From contig NC_089577.1 of NCBI RefSeq assembly GCF_040115645.1, positions 124,001 to 188,000 on the forward strand: 64,000 nt of DNA. The letters run 5' to 3'. Within the stretch, counting starts at the first letter, position 1, and each line of letters starts with the position of its first letter. The notes beneath the pieces are model-generated. The model saw only the letters and a program-made list of their open reading frames with translations. It had not been told where the DNA came from and ran no database searches. Below, one piece after another: positions 11,701-25,631 of this stretch. The translations under genes were made by a program, and so were the position numbers. This stretch comes from Euwallacea fornicatus. Its lineage: Eukaryota; Arthropoda; Insecta; Coleoptera; Curculionidae.

Positions 11701-14700
11701 ATTAGCTTGAAGTTTGCGTTTCAATGAGATGTTGGCGGTGCAGAGAGCATGTTTGGGAATACCACGACGGCGTCATAAAAGCAATTGCAGTCAAAGGACG
11801 GACATTGTTGAAAAATTTAATTATTACAATTATTGAACAAATGAGATATCGGCTGTTTCGGAATTGCCGCATTTGCATTTTAAATACGGCGTTATTTTTA
11901 ATTCGACATCTGAACGAAAATCGTCCTCTCGATGAGTTCGAAACACATTGGAACATCCCGTAACACCTCGTAAACACTGAGAAATACCTTAAGACTCATT
12001 TTTTACTTCTATTAATTTGGGTTAACACCATATGGCAACGTTGTTTCCTTGTCAACTCTTGACATCCATTTCTGAAAACAAAATTCAGATGCTGCATTGT
12101 CATTACACCGAAGCAATTCTGATTCACATCAAATATTGATCGACGCTGATTGAAAAGTGAAATCTGACACGTACATTTAAATTGCGGGAATTAAGCGATT
12201 AACGCTGCAAATTAATAAATAAAATTAAGTAGTTGATTGGGGGAAAATGAATCGCCGAGCAATTTTACTTACTTGATGGAACGATTACGGCGGCGGCGAA
12301 GAAAGGAAAGTTTTTGACAGAAATAAATATAGAAAGTGATCCGCTTTTGATTATATTTACAACACTAAACCGTTCATAATTTGTCGGTCATGCGAACATC
12401 AGCTTACATCGCTATTCGATTTGAAACAATCATCAAGTCTTGTAGGTGTATAAAACAACGGTTTGCACTTCAGACCCACATGGACATTCAGAAATTTCTC
12501 ATAACAAACGCAAAAATCTGAGACATGTAAACAGTCGTGCCGAACGACAGTAATGTGGGTCAAGTGTGCCATCCGAACCATCAGATTCGGCACAACTCCA
12601 AGAAGTAATGACGTCGACGTTGTATCATTCTTTGATTGCGCAGGTAACGGCAATAATAAAGAATTCATTAAATTGAGGATAGGGACATAGAAACCTGTAG
12701 TCTTGCAAATGCGATCGTACTTGTTTAATTTAATAGCCGATTATTATACAGTTTTGTACCTTTTATCTAGTTGCGTTATTATGTAGCTGCTCGTAAACCC
12801 GGCAACAGCGTATCACTTATATAACGCAGGTATGTGTGCCCTATTTTGATCCAAATTTGTATATCACTCCTGACAATTGTCGAAAAAGTACATGATAAAA
12901 GGCAAAGGGACAGGGCTAAGAAAATGATCCTCTCTCAGTTCAAAGAAATGAACATAGAAGGTAATTTTTTTTAATTCGACAAACTCGGATATTCAGAATC
13001 AACATTGGGTTACTTAAAGTGAGGGACAGTGGTTCGCTTTAGATTTTAAAAACAGTGTCCCTTTGGCAAGAATTGTTATGTCAGGGGTAAATTTGTTTGG
13101 CAAAGAATTTGGGAAAACGTCGGAAAATGGTTAATTACTCTGACGAATTCTGGAACACCTGAAAGTACTTTGGGGTTTTCCCGAGCTTCCTCAAACCTGA
13201 GAATGTTTGGAGGATTCCTTCGGGGTCTATTGGGACTTTTCGCTATAATTTTTGAAGAACCATCTTGTTGTTGTTGAACGTTTTGAGGAACTCCAAAATA
13301 ACCGTTCAAGTATCTGAAACACATCACCTCTATAAGGTCTACTTGCATGGCAAAATCAGGATTGCAAACTGACCCGTCTAACATCAAGAAAACGGTGAAA
13401 GTACCCGATACTGTTGCTATTAATTTGAAAATAATAAACGACCGTCGACAACCATGCTAATGACTATAAATTACGCATTCCCAACTGTATTTTTTGTATT
13501 TTGGCTTATTGCCGGCCATATGGCATTTGCTTCAAAGATATGTCCGGCACAATTGACTTGGCAAGTATTTGCTTACTTTAACATGCCACTTACCGGGAAC
13601 ACGCTAATAAAACAAAATTCTCGACGCCGCACTCGTATATTTAGGTACCAGGCCGTTATATGTTGATTTAACCGTTTGTATGTGAATTGCAATGAGATGT
13701 GAAGAACCTGCGATATCCTCGACCTAGTGTCAGGTACCATTTCAACCTTGGCCTTGCTCGTAATGCGGTACCTGTACGACCACGAAGAAGTTCGTTTGTG
13801 GCCGGTGCATTAAGAGTGCCAAGTATTGAATGTGTGTCATCGTGACGCTCTTCTATAGGATCAAAATTGGCACTTTTAGTTAAGTGCTAACCCATGTACA
13901 TTCCTTCTCGCAATAGGAATTAGACGGTTGTATAAGGGTCTAGGCTTTAATAGTTTGATAAAATATCATCAAGTGTTTGGTGGCCTTAAGCTGTATTCAC
14001 CGCGAATGTCCGTGGAATCTGGGTCACCTTCGACCATGACTGAGGTATTGAAAAAGAGAAAATTTTATTCGATTTTATTAATCAGCGTGTGATTCGAGAT
14101 ATTTATTACACAGTAAAAAATGACCGTCGACGTCATTGAGACACGGACTTTAAAAACTCTAGCATCTTCTTGAAACTGAAATTCTTGAAAATTCCTTTAT
14201 TTATTAGTTTTAAACGTGGCCGCTGGCAAAGCTCCCATGCAAGTTTCTACCGATTCTGGGGGTATCCCCCAAAAGGCCATAGATGGAAGCACCAGCGCCT
14301 TCTTCAACTCCGAAACTTGCACCTTGACTAAATCCGAGAAGATGCCATGGTGGTACGTCAACCTCCTCGAACCCTACATGGTCCAATTAGTCCGTCTGGA
14401 CTTTGGCAAGCCCTGCTGCGGCTCCAAGGCCGCCACCATCGTAGTCCGAGTGGGCAATAACCGGCCCGACTTGGGCACCAACCCCATCTGCAATCGATTT
14501 ACCGGATTCCTCGAAGAGGGTCAGCCCTTGTTCCTGCCCTGTAACCCTCCTATGCCAGGGGCGTTCGTCAGTGTCCATTTAGAAGTACCCAACAACAACC
14601 AACTGTCCATTTGCGAAGCGTTTGTTTACACGGATCAAGCTTTGCCCATTGAAAGGTGTCCGCAATTCCGAGATCAGCCCCCCGGCAGCACCGCCACGTA

Positions 14701-17667
14701 CAATGGAAAATGCTATGTATTCTACAATAGGAACCCCATGACTTTCAGGGAGGCACTCCAGTTCTGCAGGAGCCGAGGAGGTACTTTGGTGGATGAGAGT
14801 AATCCAGCCTTACAAGGTTCATAGGCTAGAGCAGCATTAAGATTAGAGTTTATTGAAGGTATTTTTACAGGTTTTGTCAGTTGGGAGCTCTGGAGGCGGC
14901 ACAGGAGTGACTCTCATGGTCAATATTGGATGGGAGCTGTCCGAGATCAGAAAATAGGTAATTTTGAAAATTAAACTATTGATAGCCAAATGAGAGAAAA
15001 ACAAATTTGAACGCAGTTGACCATATTTTTCTTGTGGTTGTATGGAGAACTGTCTCCCTATTCAAAAGCTGTGTTTGAAATTCTTACTACTTTCTTGCTA
15101 TTTTCCTGGCGTTTTCATTAAAAAAAAAACACATTTTCAGGTGGATGGCAGTGGCTTAAAGGAGATGAAGTGTCTGTATCTTTCTGGAATTTACCAGTCG
15201 GTAGTGGCACCTGTGCCAGATTTGATGGTACCAAAGGTTGGCTTTGGTCGGACACTGACTGTACCATGAGGCTCAATTATATCTGCCAACATCGTAGGTG
15301 TTTTGCTCTATTGCTTCAGCCTTTGCAAAATTAAAATTTCAGAGCCCAAAGCCTGCGGCCGTCCGGAACAACCCCCAAATTCCACTATGTTGTCACCGAA
15401 CTTTAACGTAGGCTCAGTGGTCGAATATACCTGCGATGAGGGTCACTTACTGGTAGGACCTTCGATGAGGACTTGTCTAGAGACTGGCTTTTATAATGAA
15501 TTCCCTCCAGTGTGTAAACGTATGCCTTTATTTCACTGGTTTATACCAAACATAATAATTACGTCATATCAATAGGGATTCAGTGTGGTTTCCCAGCTGA
15601 TATTGCCAACGGCGAGTATTCTCTGGTTAACGATTCAGTGGGATATTTGAGTCGAGTGGTGTACTCATGCTTCGAAGGGTATGAAATGATTGGCCGCGCC
15701 CAACTAGCTTGCGATATTGATCAGAAGTGGAATGGACCTCCGCCAAAATGCGAACGTACGTTGACTCATATTATACCACCAAAGAAAATTTATAAAAACT
15801 ACTCCATATTGCAGCTGTCCAGTGCGATTTCCCACAGGAAATAGCGAACGGAGTTGTGGAAATTCAAAGCAATGATACCATTTTTGGATCGGTGGTCACC
15901 TATAGATGTAACCAGGGCTTTAACTTGGTAGGATCGGTCACTCTTAAGTGTTTGGGTAATAGGCAATACGATGCTTTACCGCCATCTTGTGAAGGTACTT
16001 CATCATTTATTATTTCAATTTCTTTTTTCATATTGGACTTTTCAGAGAATAATAGCGGCTTGACTTCAACAATCCAACCGGTGATTACGCAACCATCCGC
16101 CCCGGCACCGACCATTACCAGCAGGATTCGAAGCAGGACCTCAAGGCCGTCTACTACGACCATTAAAGACACCAATGACGCTACCAAGGTACCATTATTG
16201 ACAAAGGTAGCTCTTGAAGTTTTATTGATGATTTTTAGCTAACCACGAAAGCCAAGAAGACAGTTTCTGGCAAAACTGCCTCGACCACTATTACCACCTC
16301 TAAGAAGCCTTCGATTATTATTGCGGGACATCCTCAGGACAATGAAATTGCCGGTAAGTGAGGTTTGGATAAACTTTCTTCATTACTCATTCTCATTGAA
16401 CTTGTTATTCAACTGTTATATATCTCTTTTGCAGGTTCATCTAATAACATCCAGCATGGGGAAGGCCCCAACGTTAATGTGCCTCTCTCGGTGGACGGCG
16501 ACCGTCGGGAGCCGTTTGGAGCCCGACTGAATGTCGGCGCCATCATAGCCCTAGGAGCATTCGGGGCTTTCATATTTCTAGCAGCCATCATCACCACCGT
16601 AGTGATCCTAGTCAGAAGGTAAGAGTCAATAGTGTCCTTTGGGGGGGGATGAGCGAATATGTTTAATTCGTCATATTGTTGCTGGATCAGTGCGGGTGCT
16701 TCGAGACGTTCCTCCCACCGTCTCCCCTCTCCCAGCGCGATGCCCTCCAGGTGGTACACACTGCTGGCTCTCCCGTTTCCCGATCAGCAGATCGGGAGGA
16801 GGGAGTTCAGCCGCAGTTACAGGTCGCATCGAGCCGGCTACTTTAGTAACCCGATGTGATACGAAATGAGTGCCATTTATTACATCACGTAAGCCGATAA
16901 TGGGGAGGTTTTGGCGATAGAGACCATGACTCTCCTGTTACTCTTAAAGTCCTGAGAGTCAAGTGTACTTCCCGTTCTATATTTTTTGAAGAGAATCATC
17001 ATAGGGAAAGCCATTGGTTTTGGCCCCTTGATCGCAATTTGCATTTGCATCCAAAATCCCTCTGCTGCGGGATTTTCCCAGATTAAAATTATTGCAAGCC
17101 GAGTTTAGCTCCTCCTGCATGGGAACAAGGAACTTGCCTAACTCTTCTGGCACCCGCACTGCATGCTCTATTTATAAGACGCTTCGCCCCACACTTAAAA
17201 GCACCACAGTTTCAACTAAACCTTCAAAAATTACATAATCGATATGACAAAGGGGCCTACAGATTTTTAATATTTTTTCCAATTTGGAAAGTTTTATATC
17301 GTGCATTCGCAGGAATCAAAGTGCCAAACATTATCGACATCGCGCATCTCCGGACTGCAACACCGTCGCTTCCTTTGATTCTTCCAGCTCCGAGTCTCGA
17401 AACGGAGGCTTGAATCGCTACTATCGACAAGCATGGGAAAATCTCCATGAGTCTGCAGGTTCGCGGTCAGGCCTCAAATCCAGCAACCACTCTCCTTTGC
17501 GCAGGAAGGAGACCATGGACGAACCCTACAGAGGCAGGGACGGAACGGAGCGGCATAGGGATACTTCGGAAATGGTGGTCAACGAGGGGTATGGCTCCAA
17601 AGGAGGGGAAAAGAAGCGACACCACCATCACCATCACCATACGAGAGCGCCGCCCAAGAAATATTGA
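8719..17667 (+). CDS. fw: Furrowed: selectin-like receptor with CCP, fucolectin and C-type lectin domains
   Basis: Twelve exons: 8719-8794, 10799-11002, 14208-14816, 14871-14957, 15141-15293, 15343-15519, 15576-15755, 15815-15994, 16046-16188, 16239-16353, 16435-16618, 17313-17667 (820 residues, phases consistent). Order: signal peptide (about 1-30, ending SLASA); CCP/sushi 1 (about 38-93); fucolectin/FTP domain from NVAAGKAPMQ; C-type lectin domain with GTCARFDGTKGWLWSD and YICQ; CCP2-4 starting ACGRP, QCGFP and QCDFP, one exon each; a Ser/Thr/Pro stalk; one membrane span (LGAFGAFIFLAAIITTVVIL); and a cytoplasmic tail containing RHRASPDCNTVASFDSSSS and YYRQAWENLHESA, ending in seven His and TRAPPKKY. 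In Drosophila, furrowed is an adhesion receptor linked to eye, bristle and planar polarity. CCP exons are phase 1-1, so they can be skipped without frameshift. Intron 2 is 3.2 kb. Confidence 0.92.
8795..10798 (+). other. furrowed intron 1
   Basis: A 2.0 kb intron between the signal-peptide exon and CCP1. It contains only short chance ORFs. An ORF starting near 10633 runs into the CCP1 exon from upstream, but it lacks a signal peptide. The splice from 8794 to 10799 gives an in-frame signal peptide (LVLLVQ joined to SLASAQ), so the upstream reading is not used here. Confidence 0.6.
11003..14207 (+). other. furrowed intron 2
   Basis: A 3.2 kb intron separating CCP1 from the fucolectin domain. 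I see no internal gene I can support. A minus-strand ORF of 103 codons (13076-13387) is the longest open stretch; it has no recognisable motif and no supported splice partners. Confidence 0.6.
16691..16859 (+). CDS. fw: Possible alternative last exon of furrowed
   Basis: After the membrane-span exon (donor at 16619, phase 2) the intron contains a second acceptor, CTGGATCAG at 16690. It is followed by 56 in-phase codons and a stop. The tail would read SAGASRRSSHRLPSPS and so on, through RREFSRSYRSHRAGYFSNPM. It is basic and serine-rich, unlike the acidic and His-rich tail from exon 17313. The phase match and the open frame support an alternative terminal exon, but this is sequence inference only. 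The reading could also be fortuitous: the intron is 694 nt and GC-rich here. Confidence 0.4.
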
Positions 17668-19324
17668 CAGCCGTGTATGGTGATTACAGTGCAGTTCGAG
17701 GAATGAACGGTTCCCCTAGGTTTTAGTTCGCGTTACCCGCTGGGATGTGTACATAAAAATACTAAAGAATGAATTATTATTAGTCCACATATTATTTGGT
17801 TGTCGCACTTCACTTTGGTTTTAGTGCAATACCTGCTCCAAGGGCGTGAAATAGCGTGCCATTCGACAGGGAGGGCACTTTCGTTTTTGGCCCGAGAGGG
17901 CCTTTATACTTCACTGTAGCAACCATTATTAAGTCGTGTGTATAGATTAAACCCGATGTAAAAAACAAATTGTTAAGAGTGACTGTTTATTTAAGTATAA
18001 GTAATATTCCTTAAATAAGTTATTAAATAATATAGATTTATTTATCGTTTGTTCATTATATTTATTCAATGTTCATCTCCATGCCGTATCGACATCAACG
18101 ATGGAAATAACAAATATCGATATAAAAAAAAATGACTCAACGGTTATTTGCAAAAGTTAAAATAAGTCTCAAAAACTCTTTACATAACTGTGCAAAAATT
18201 CCTCTTCATGATAAGATTTTTGCGCTCGACCCTTCGATGAGCCTAACTGATTTTAAAGCAAAAATTGAACATTTTACGACTATATTTTAATGTGTGATTT
18301 TCATCAATGAATTATTGAGAACTTTTTAATATTATACAATCTGTAAGTTCGTAAATGGCTAAGAAAGGTAGAAATTTCGGCCAAAAATGATTACATCAGG
18401 GTAGTAAACTGGAGGAAGAGTCTCCTGGCCCCTTTGATAGCGTTCTTTAATTTTTAAAATAATTTCTGCTTAATAAACACTGCAAATTCATAACTAATAT
18501 ATAAATTAATTATCAGTTATAACCTTAAACAACTTTTCAGCAAGAAAAATATCAGACAAACAAACTTTGAGGTTAGCTACCTTAAGTAATCGCACAAGTA
18601 TGCACAGAAATCTTGAATTAAACTTCGAAAACCATGTTCAATAAACATTAATCTTACATCTTCAGTTGGAGCAAACATTATTTCAGCTTTTGAATGAGAA
18701 ATTAAGTAGTTTTGGTACAAATTTCCGTGAAAAATGGAAAGATTTTGGGAGCGGATTCTTTTCAATAATGATGCACATCCGAGAACTGCGTTTATCTTTT
18801 GTTTACAAGAATCTTAGGTTGTGATTGGTTGAACGGGTGGTAAGGATCATCCAATAGGTCGAGTGCGGGTTCTCTAGTTTTGATTGATTCCACAGAAATT
18901 AGTCTCGTGCATTCACCATTATGCACAAAATGTCATGAAACCTATTTCATCTTTTCTCAAAAAAACGATTTAAAAATCTAATTAAGTCCAAAGAGATATT
19001 TTCATATAATTAAATAAAACTTCAGCCAAATTTCGTCACTGGCGCTTTTCTTTAATACAAATATAAACTGTTCTTATCTATAAAATAGTTATAATCAATA
19101 TCCAAAAAAATAAAAACTAATAAGGCGTTTTTATATTATTAGGGCGATACTTTCCTTACTGATCTCTAGTTAAATGAAAGATTGGACTATTTTAAAATCT
19201 TTGCAAAATTCAATGTAAAACTGTATTGTTTCAATTTCTTGTAGAACGTACAGTCACATTGTTTAAAACATCACTTTATCAAGATATTCAAAAATGAAAT
19301 ATATTTACAGTGAAAGAATTCTAA
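17668..19324. other. furrowed 3' UTR and gap before Vps4
   Basis: The furrowed 3' UTR begins at 17668. An ATTAAA at 17946-17951 is the nearest polyadenylation-like hexamer I see. The rest is AT-rich with no coding signal. The Vps4 transcript enters from the right on the minus strand, so the two genes are convergent. Confidence 0.5.
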
Positions 19325-21810
<2,486 letters not shown>

Positions 21811-24251
21811 ATGTCCTCACGACTGTTACGGAAATTGCAACGAGAAAAGGAAAAGGAACTGGGAGAAAACGAAAATGAAATTCTTTCGGATGTGGACGTT
21901 GAGACTCCAGTTGGAGGCACTCGGAAGAAGCAACTTAATATCAACCGATATGATTTAGTAAGGCCCTAAATTTGCAAGTCAATCTTTCTTCCTCCAGGCA
22001 CCTAAAATCAAATGTAACTAAAAACATCTTTAATTGCTTCGCAGTTAAACCAGCAGTCTCATTCTGAAAGTGAAGTTAAGGAAGATGACAATGAGACTGA
22101 AGCTAATAGATCCTATGAAGGTGAAATTCATGAGTCAGTGAAGAAAAAGAGGAAAAAACGAAAGAAGAAGTCAGGGAAACAAACTAGTGCTCATAGAAGT
22201 AGTGAAGATAATGCTGATGTATGTGTGCAACAATTTTAACCAGATTAGTTCAGATTGATTGGGATATCTATTATGAATAGGTGGATGAGGTTGAGAGGTC
22301 TCTGCGTGAGGTGAATAGGCTGTTGGGAGAATCTTCCCATGTTACTGCAGCTTCTAATCAAAGAAGCCAGGAAAAATCATCTCATAGAAAAACTGCACTG
22401 TCAGTGCAACACAAGCACTTAAATCCAAATAATGAGTTAAAAAGAATTTTTGGTTCAAAGGTTATCCAAGCAGAACAGTAAGTTTTGCTTCTATCCATCT
22501 CTAAAGAAATTAAGGTTTTCTTTTAAAGCAAGCGGAAAAGCAGAGGCGGTTTTCGGCCACACACCAAAACAACTTGGATGGTCAGCTGCAAGGATAACTG
22601 GCCACAAGTAGGCAAGTCTGGTCTATCCATGAACTTACTGGAAACTAAAGAAGGATTGCACTATTTTGCTTATGAACACAGCCAGAACTATCGACAAGTG
22701 GAAAATAGATTTTTGCTAGCAGTAGAAAGCATCAATCCTGACAATATTGTGTCCATTATCAATGAACGCCCCTACCACGTTAATGCCCTAATTCAAATGT
22801 CTGACTTGTGCAAACTAAGTGAGGATTTAGCAATGGCAGCTGAACTCATACAGAGAGCACTATACTTCCAAGAATTTGCTTTTCATCCCTTGTTTAATAT
22901 CGCACAAGGGCATTGCAGACTGGACTATCGGCGGCAAGAGAATAGACCTTTGTATATAACGCTTTTCAAACATCTCTCGTTCTTGGGAGGCCGTGCCTGC
23001 AGCAGGACTGCATTGGAGTTTTGCAAAGTTCTTCTTTCCTTAGATCCTCAAGGTGATCCATTAGCTGTTAAATTGGTCATGGATTTTTATGCACTGAGGG
23101 CGAAAGAGCATCAGTGGCTTGTTGATTTTGTGGGAGAAATGGACACTAGTTTCCATTTGATGCAGTTGCCCAATTTTGCGTTCTCAACGGCAGTAGCTTG
23201 GTTCTATTTAGGGGAAATTGGGAAGGCTGACGAGGCTTTACAGGTAGTTACTATTGTGATGTCTAGAGGTTTGTTATACTACTCTGAATTGCTGTGTAAC
23301 TCAGGATGCTCTGCTGATGTTCCCGATTGTGCTGTTACCATTATTGGAGAAATGCTCTATACAAATCGACAGCAGGGTGTCTAGTCATTCCTTTTTTGCA
23401 AGTCTCAATGAGAAAAAGTATGTTTTTCTGAAAATTATCATGTGTTAAGTAACAGTTTATTTGATCACCGTTAGGGCGCCATCGGCGTTAATATCTCTAG
23501 TGCTCCTTTATGTAAATCGGAATTATCATCTGTGGAAGGATGTGGATCTACTGCCTTGGTTGGAAAAGAATGTCCACCAAGTCTTGGACAAAGTGGACAA
23601 AATGGATCCTTTGGTCGAAGAGTATAAGGACAAAAGACTAAAGCGGTATTTAAATTTTTTGCAGGGGAAGTAAGTCTGGAAATCAATAATTTCTCTATTA
23701 GATTTTCAGGCCCTTTACCCTTGAGCATTTGCCGTCACTTAGTCTTATCTGATGATGCTAAAGGCGTGCCCTTAATGGTACATTTTGCTTAAAATAAAAT
23801 AATATTTAATTCAGTAAAATCCACTCTTTAGGAGTCATCAGACCCCATCATGGGCTTCGACCCTCTGCCTCCTAAGGATTCCATTAATTCCTACTTGAGT
23901 CTAAAAAGGCCTACAGTGGTTAACAACAGCTCAAACCCTCTTTTGATGTTCTTGGGTTCTCTCATGCCCGATTTTAATCCCAATCAACCTGTAGCTGAGG
24001 CTGAGTAAGTTATTTTTCCAAAAAAGTTTTATGTCTTCGGTGAATTAGTGGCTATTTCTAGACACCAGCAGGATGAAGCTCAAGCTCTAGATCGCGCTTT
24101 AGTCAACAATGGCGATTTTCGCCGCAGTGTGGTGTCTCTAGTAGACGCTATGCGGGATCTTTTGAACAACATAAGACCGGAGCACCAACAGCAAAACGAT
24201 GCGGATGACGATGCCGATGACTCTCCGGACGACGAGGACGACCTCACGTAA
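21811..24251 (+). CDS. Nulp1: TCF25 / Nulp1 ribosome-quality-control factor
   Basis: Nine exons: 21811-21957, 22045-22218, 22281-22477, 22529-23243, 23305-23417, 23475-23669, 23702-23777, 23832-24004, 24062-24251, giving 659 residues. The N-terminus is charged, with a basic tract (KKKRKKRKKKSGK), then KHLNPNNELKRIFGSK, matching human RHLNPDTELKRYFG. The conserved core includes FHPLFNIAQGHCRLDYRR, LMFPIVLLPLLEKCS and HLWKDVDLLPWLEKNVH. The tail has IMGFDPLPPKDS and ends in an acidic Asp run. Vertebrate TCF25 and yeast Rqc1 act in the ribosome quality-control complex; older work describes TCF25 as a transcriptional repressor. The exon 4-5 intron is 61 nt and can be read through (ORF to about 23384), but splicing restores the conserved MFPIVLLPLLE segment. 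Exon 7 uses acceptor TATTAG, not the TTTTCAG 7 nt downstream. Confidence 0.95.
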
Positions 24252-24417
24252 TTTGATTTAAAGAACTATTTTTCTTTATTATTGTTTTGTTTTTGGCGGC
24301 GTACAAAAGAATGTAAGTGAGGTCTTTGAAGAACGAGTGCTATGTTAATGCTTTAACCTTTAATGGTCTGTATAGGGAAAGAAGCGCAAACGTAGTTTTT
24401 GGGTTTTGCAGTTATGT

Positions 24418-24423
24418 AATAAA
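24418..24423 (+). terminator. AATAAA polyadenylation signal of TCF25
   Basis: AATAAA lies 167 nt downstream of the TCF25 stop codon, a plausible cleavage signal. Confidence 0.55.
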
Positions 24424-25510
24424 GCGAATGGCAGTGCACATACATTGTGATTCAACTTGAATATAAATATTATTTAATCGTCTGTTGGAATTTTTATTTA
24501 TCCTGATTTGACCCATCTTTAGTCCTCTATAGCAGAGAAAGACGGCGGGTTAAGATCCAGAACTGCATGAAGTGGAGATCAACAAATAAAGTACATATAC
24601 TACACTTTAATGTTTAGCTACGGAACCTTGAGACCCTCGCAGAAATGATAAAATTTGCTAATTTTCAATAATGGTCACCAAATAGGACAGCAAAGACATG
24701 TTCGGATACAAAATAACAAGATTCTGGTCTCCGTTTAAGCAGTTTTATTAACCGAATAAGGGCTAAATTAGCTTGCGAACTTCCTATTATTAAACTGCAT
24801 CGCCCCGGCGCATTGATTCAGCAAAATATCTCATACTTACCTCTGACAAGTTCTCCAAGAGATTGTCGTCTGACACAAAATACTGGTCCAACTTCATCAT
24901 TCATATTAGTTTTTTATTTACTTATGGAAAAAGCTAGAAGTTTAGTGTTTTTTCATAGGAAACGTGGAGAAATTGTTCCATTCACTATTCAGACCAGATT
25001 ACACAGCACTAAGGGCGGTTTTAGCAATTTTGACGTTCTGGATAAAATGTTTAATCATCGCCCCCCTTCCCCGAAAAAAACTGCTGATCAGAAAAGTCTA
25101 CCACCCAACCTCGCCTCCCTCCATTAACCCTACGCTGCTGACAAGCAATTTTTTCCACCTATATACAAGCATAAGGCATTACACATTCGATTTTCTCGCT
25201 CATTCACATCAGTGAACAGCTAGCCGTTAAAAGAAGTAGTTGAACCATTGAAGTAAAAAATTATAGATTTTATCTGCTCTTAAAAACACTTAATAATAGG
25301 GATTTTCATTTAGTTCGTTCGGATTGCTATACTTAGATCTTTACCCTAGTGAAATACAAGAAAAACCGCAATTGAACCAAATTCAATTCGTCCTTATAAC
25401 GCTTTGTCGCAACCGCCCTGAATCAAATTTAAACTCCAATTTTCCAAATAATCTATTTATCCTCCATTTGGAGCACCCCAAGCGTAAAATTAACCCTGCA
25501 AATTTCTCCT
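24424..25510. other. Spacer between TCF25 and the RDL-repeat gene
   Basis: About 1.1 kb without a supported gene. ORFs at 24813-25127, 24964-25215 and 25324-25515 overlap in different frames and lack motifs. The last few hundred bases are the upstream promoter region of the next gene. Confidence 0.5.
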
Positions 25511-25517
25511 TATAAAA
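25511..25517 (+). promoter_or_regulatory. TATA box (TATAAAA) of the RDL-repeat gene
   Basis: TATAAAA at 25511 sits about 30-35 nt before ACAGTTCG (25545-25552), a reasonable initiator. The predicted start codon follows at 25632. A strong TATA box contrasts with the TATA-less neighbours and suggests regulated, tissue-restricted expression. The TTTTCTCTTCCAG just before the ATG resembles a splice acceptor, so a short 5' UTR intron is possible. Confidence 0.6.
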
Positions 25518-25631
25518 GCCACATGCGACGAAGGAAGCTCCAGAACAGTTCGAGACGTTGAGTTTGCCCTATTCACCGGTCTACTCCACGCAAGTCACCA
25601 CTATCTAAATAGCATTGTTTTCTCTTCCAGC

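Noticed and set aside
13076..13387. 103-codon antisense ORF inside furrowed intron 2
   Set aside because: Somewhat coding-like composition but no recognised domain, no splice partners and a weak start context; not enough to call a nested gene.
13454..13666. Plus-strand ORF with a signal-peptide-like start in furrowed intron 2
   Set aside because: A single short hydrophobic stretch in AT-rich DNA is expected by chance; nothing downstream supports it.
16189..16238. Alternative donor at AAGGTAGCT (about 16208) in the furrowed stalk
   Set aside because: It would leave an intron of about 31 nt. The donor at 16189 gives a 50-nt intron, the usual size here.
23244..23384. Read-through end of the TCF25 central exon
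   Set aside because: The frame past 23243 loses similarity. Splicing out 61 nt restores the conserved MFPIVLLPLLEKCS segment.
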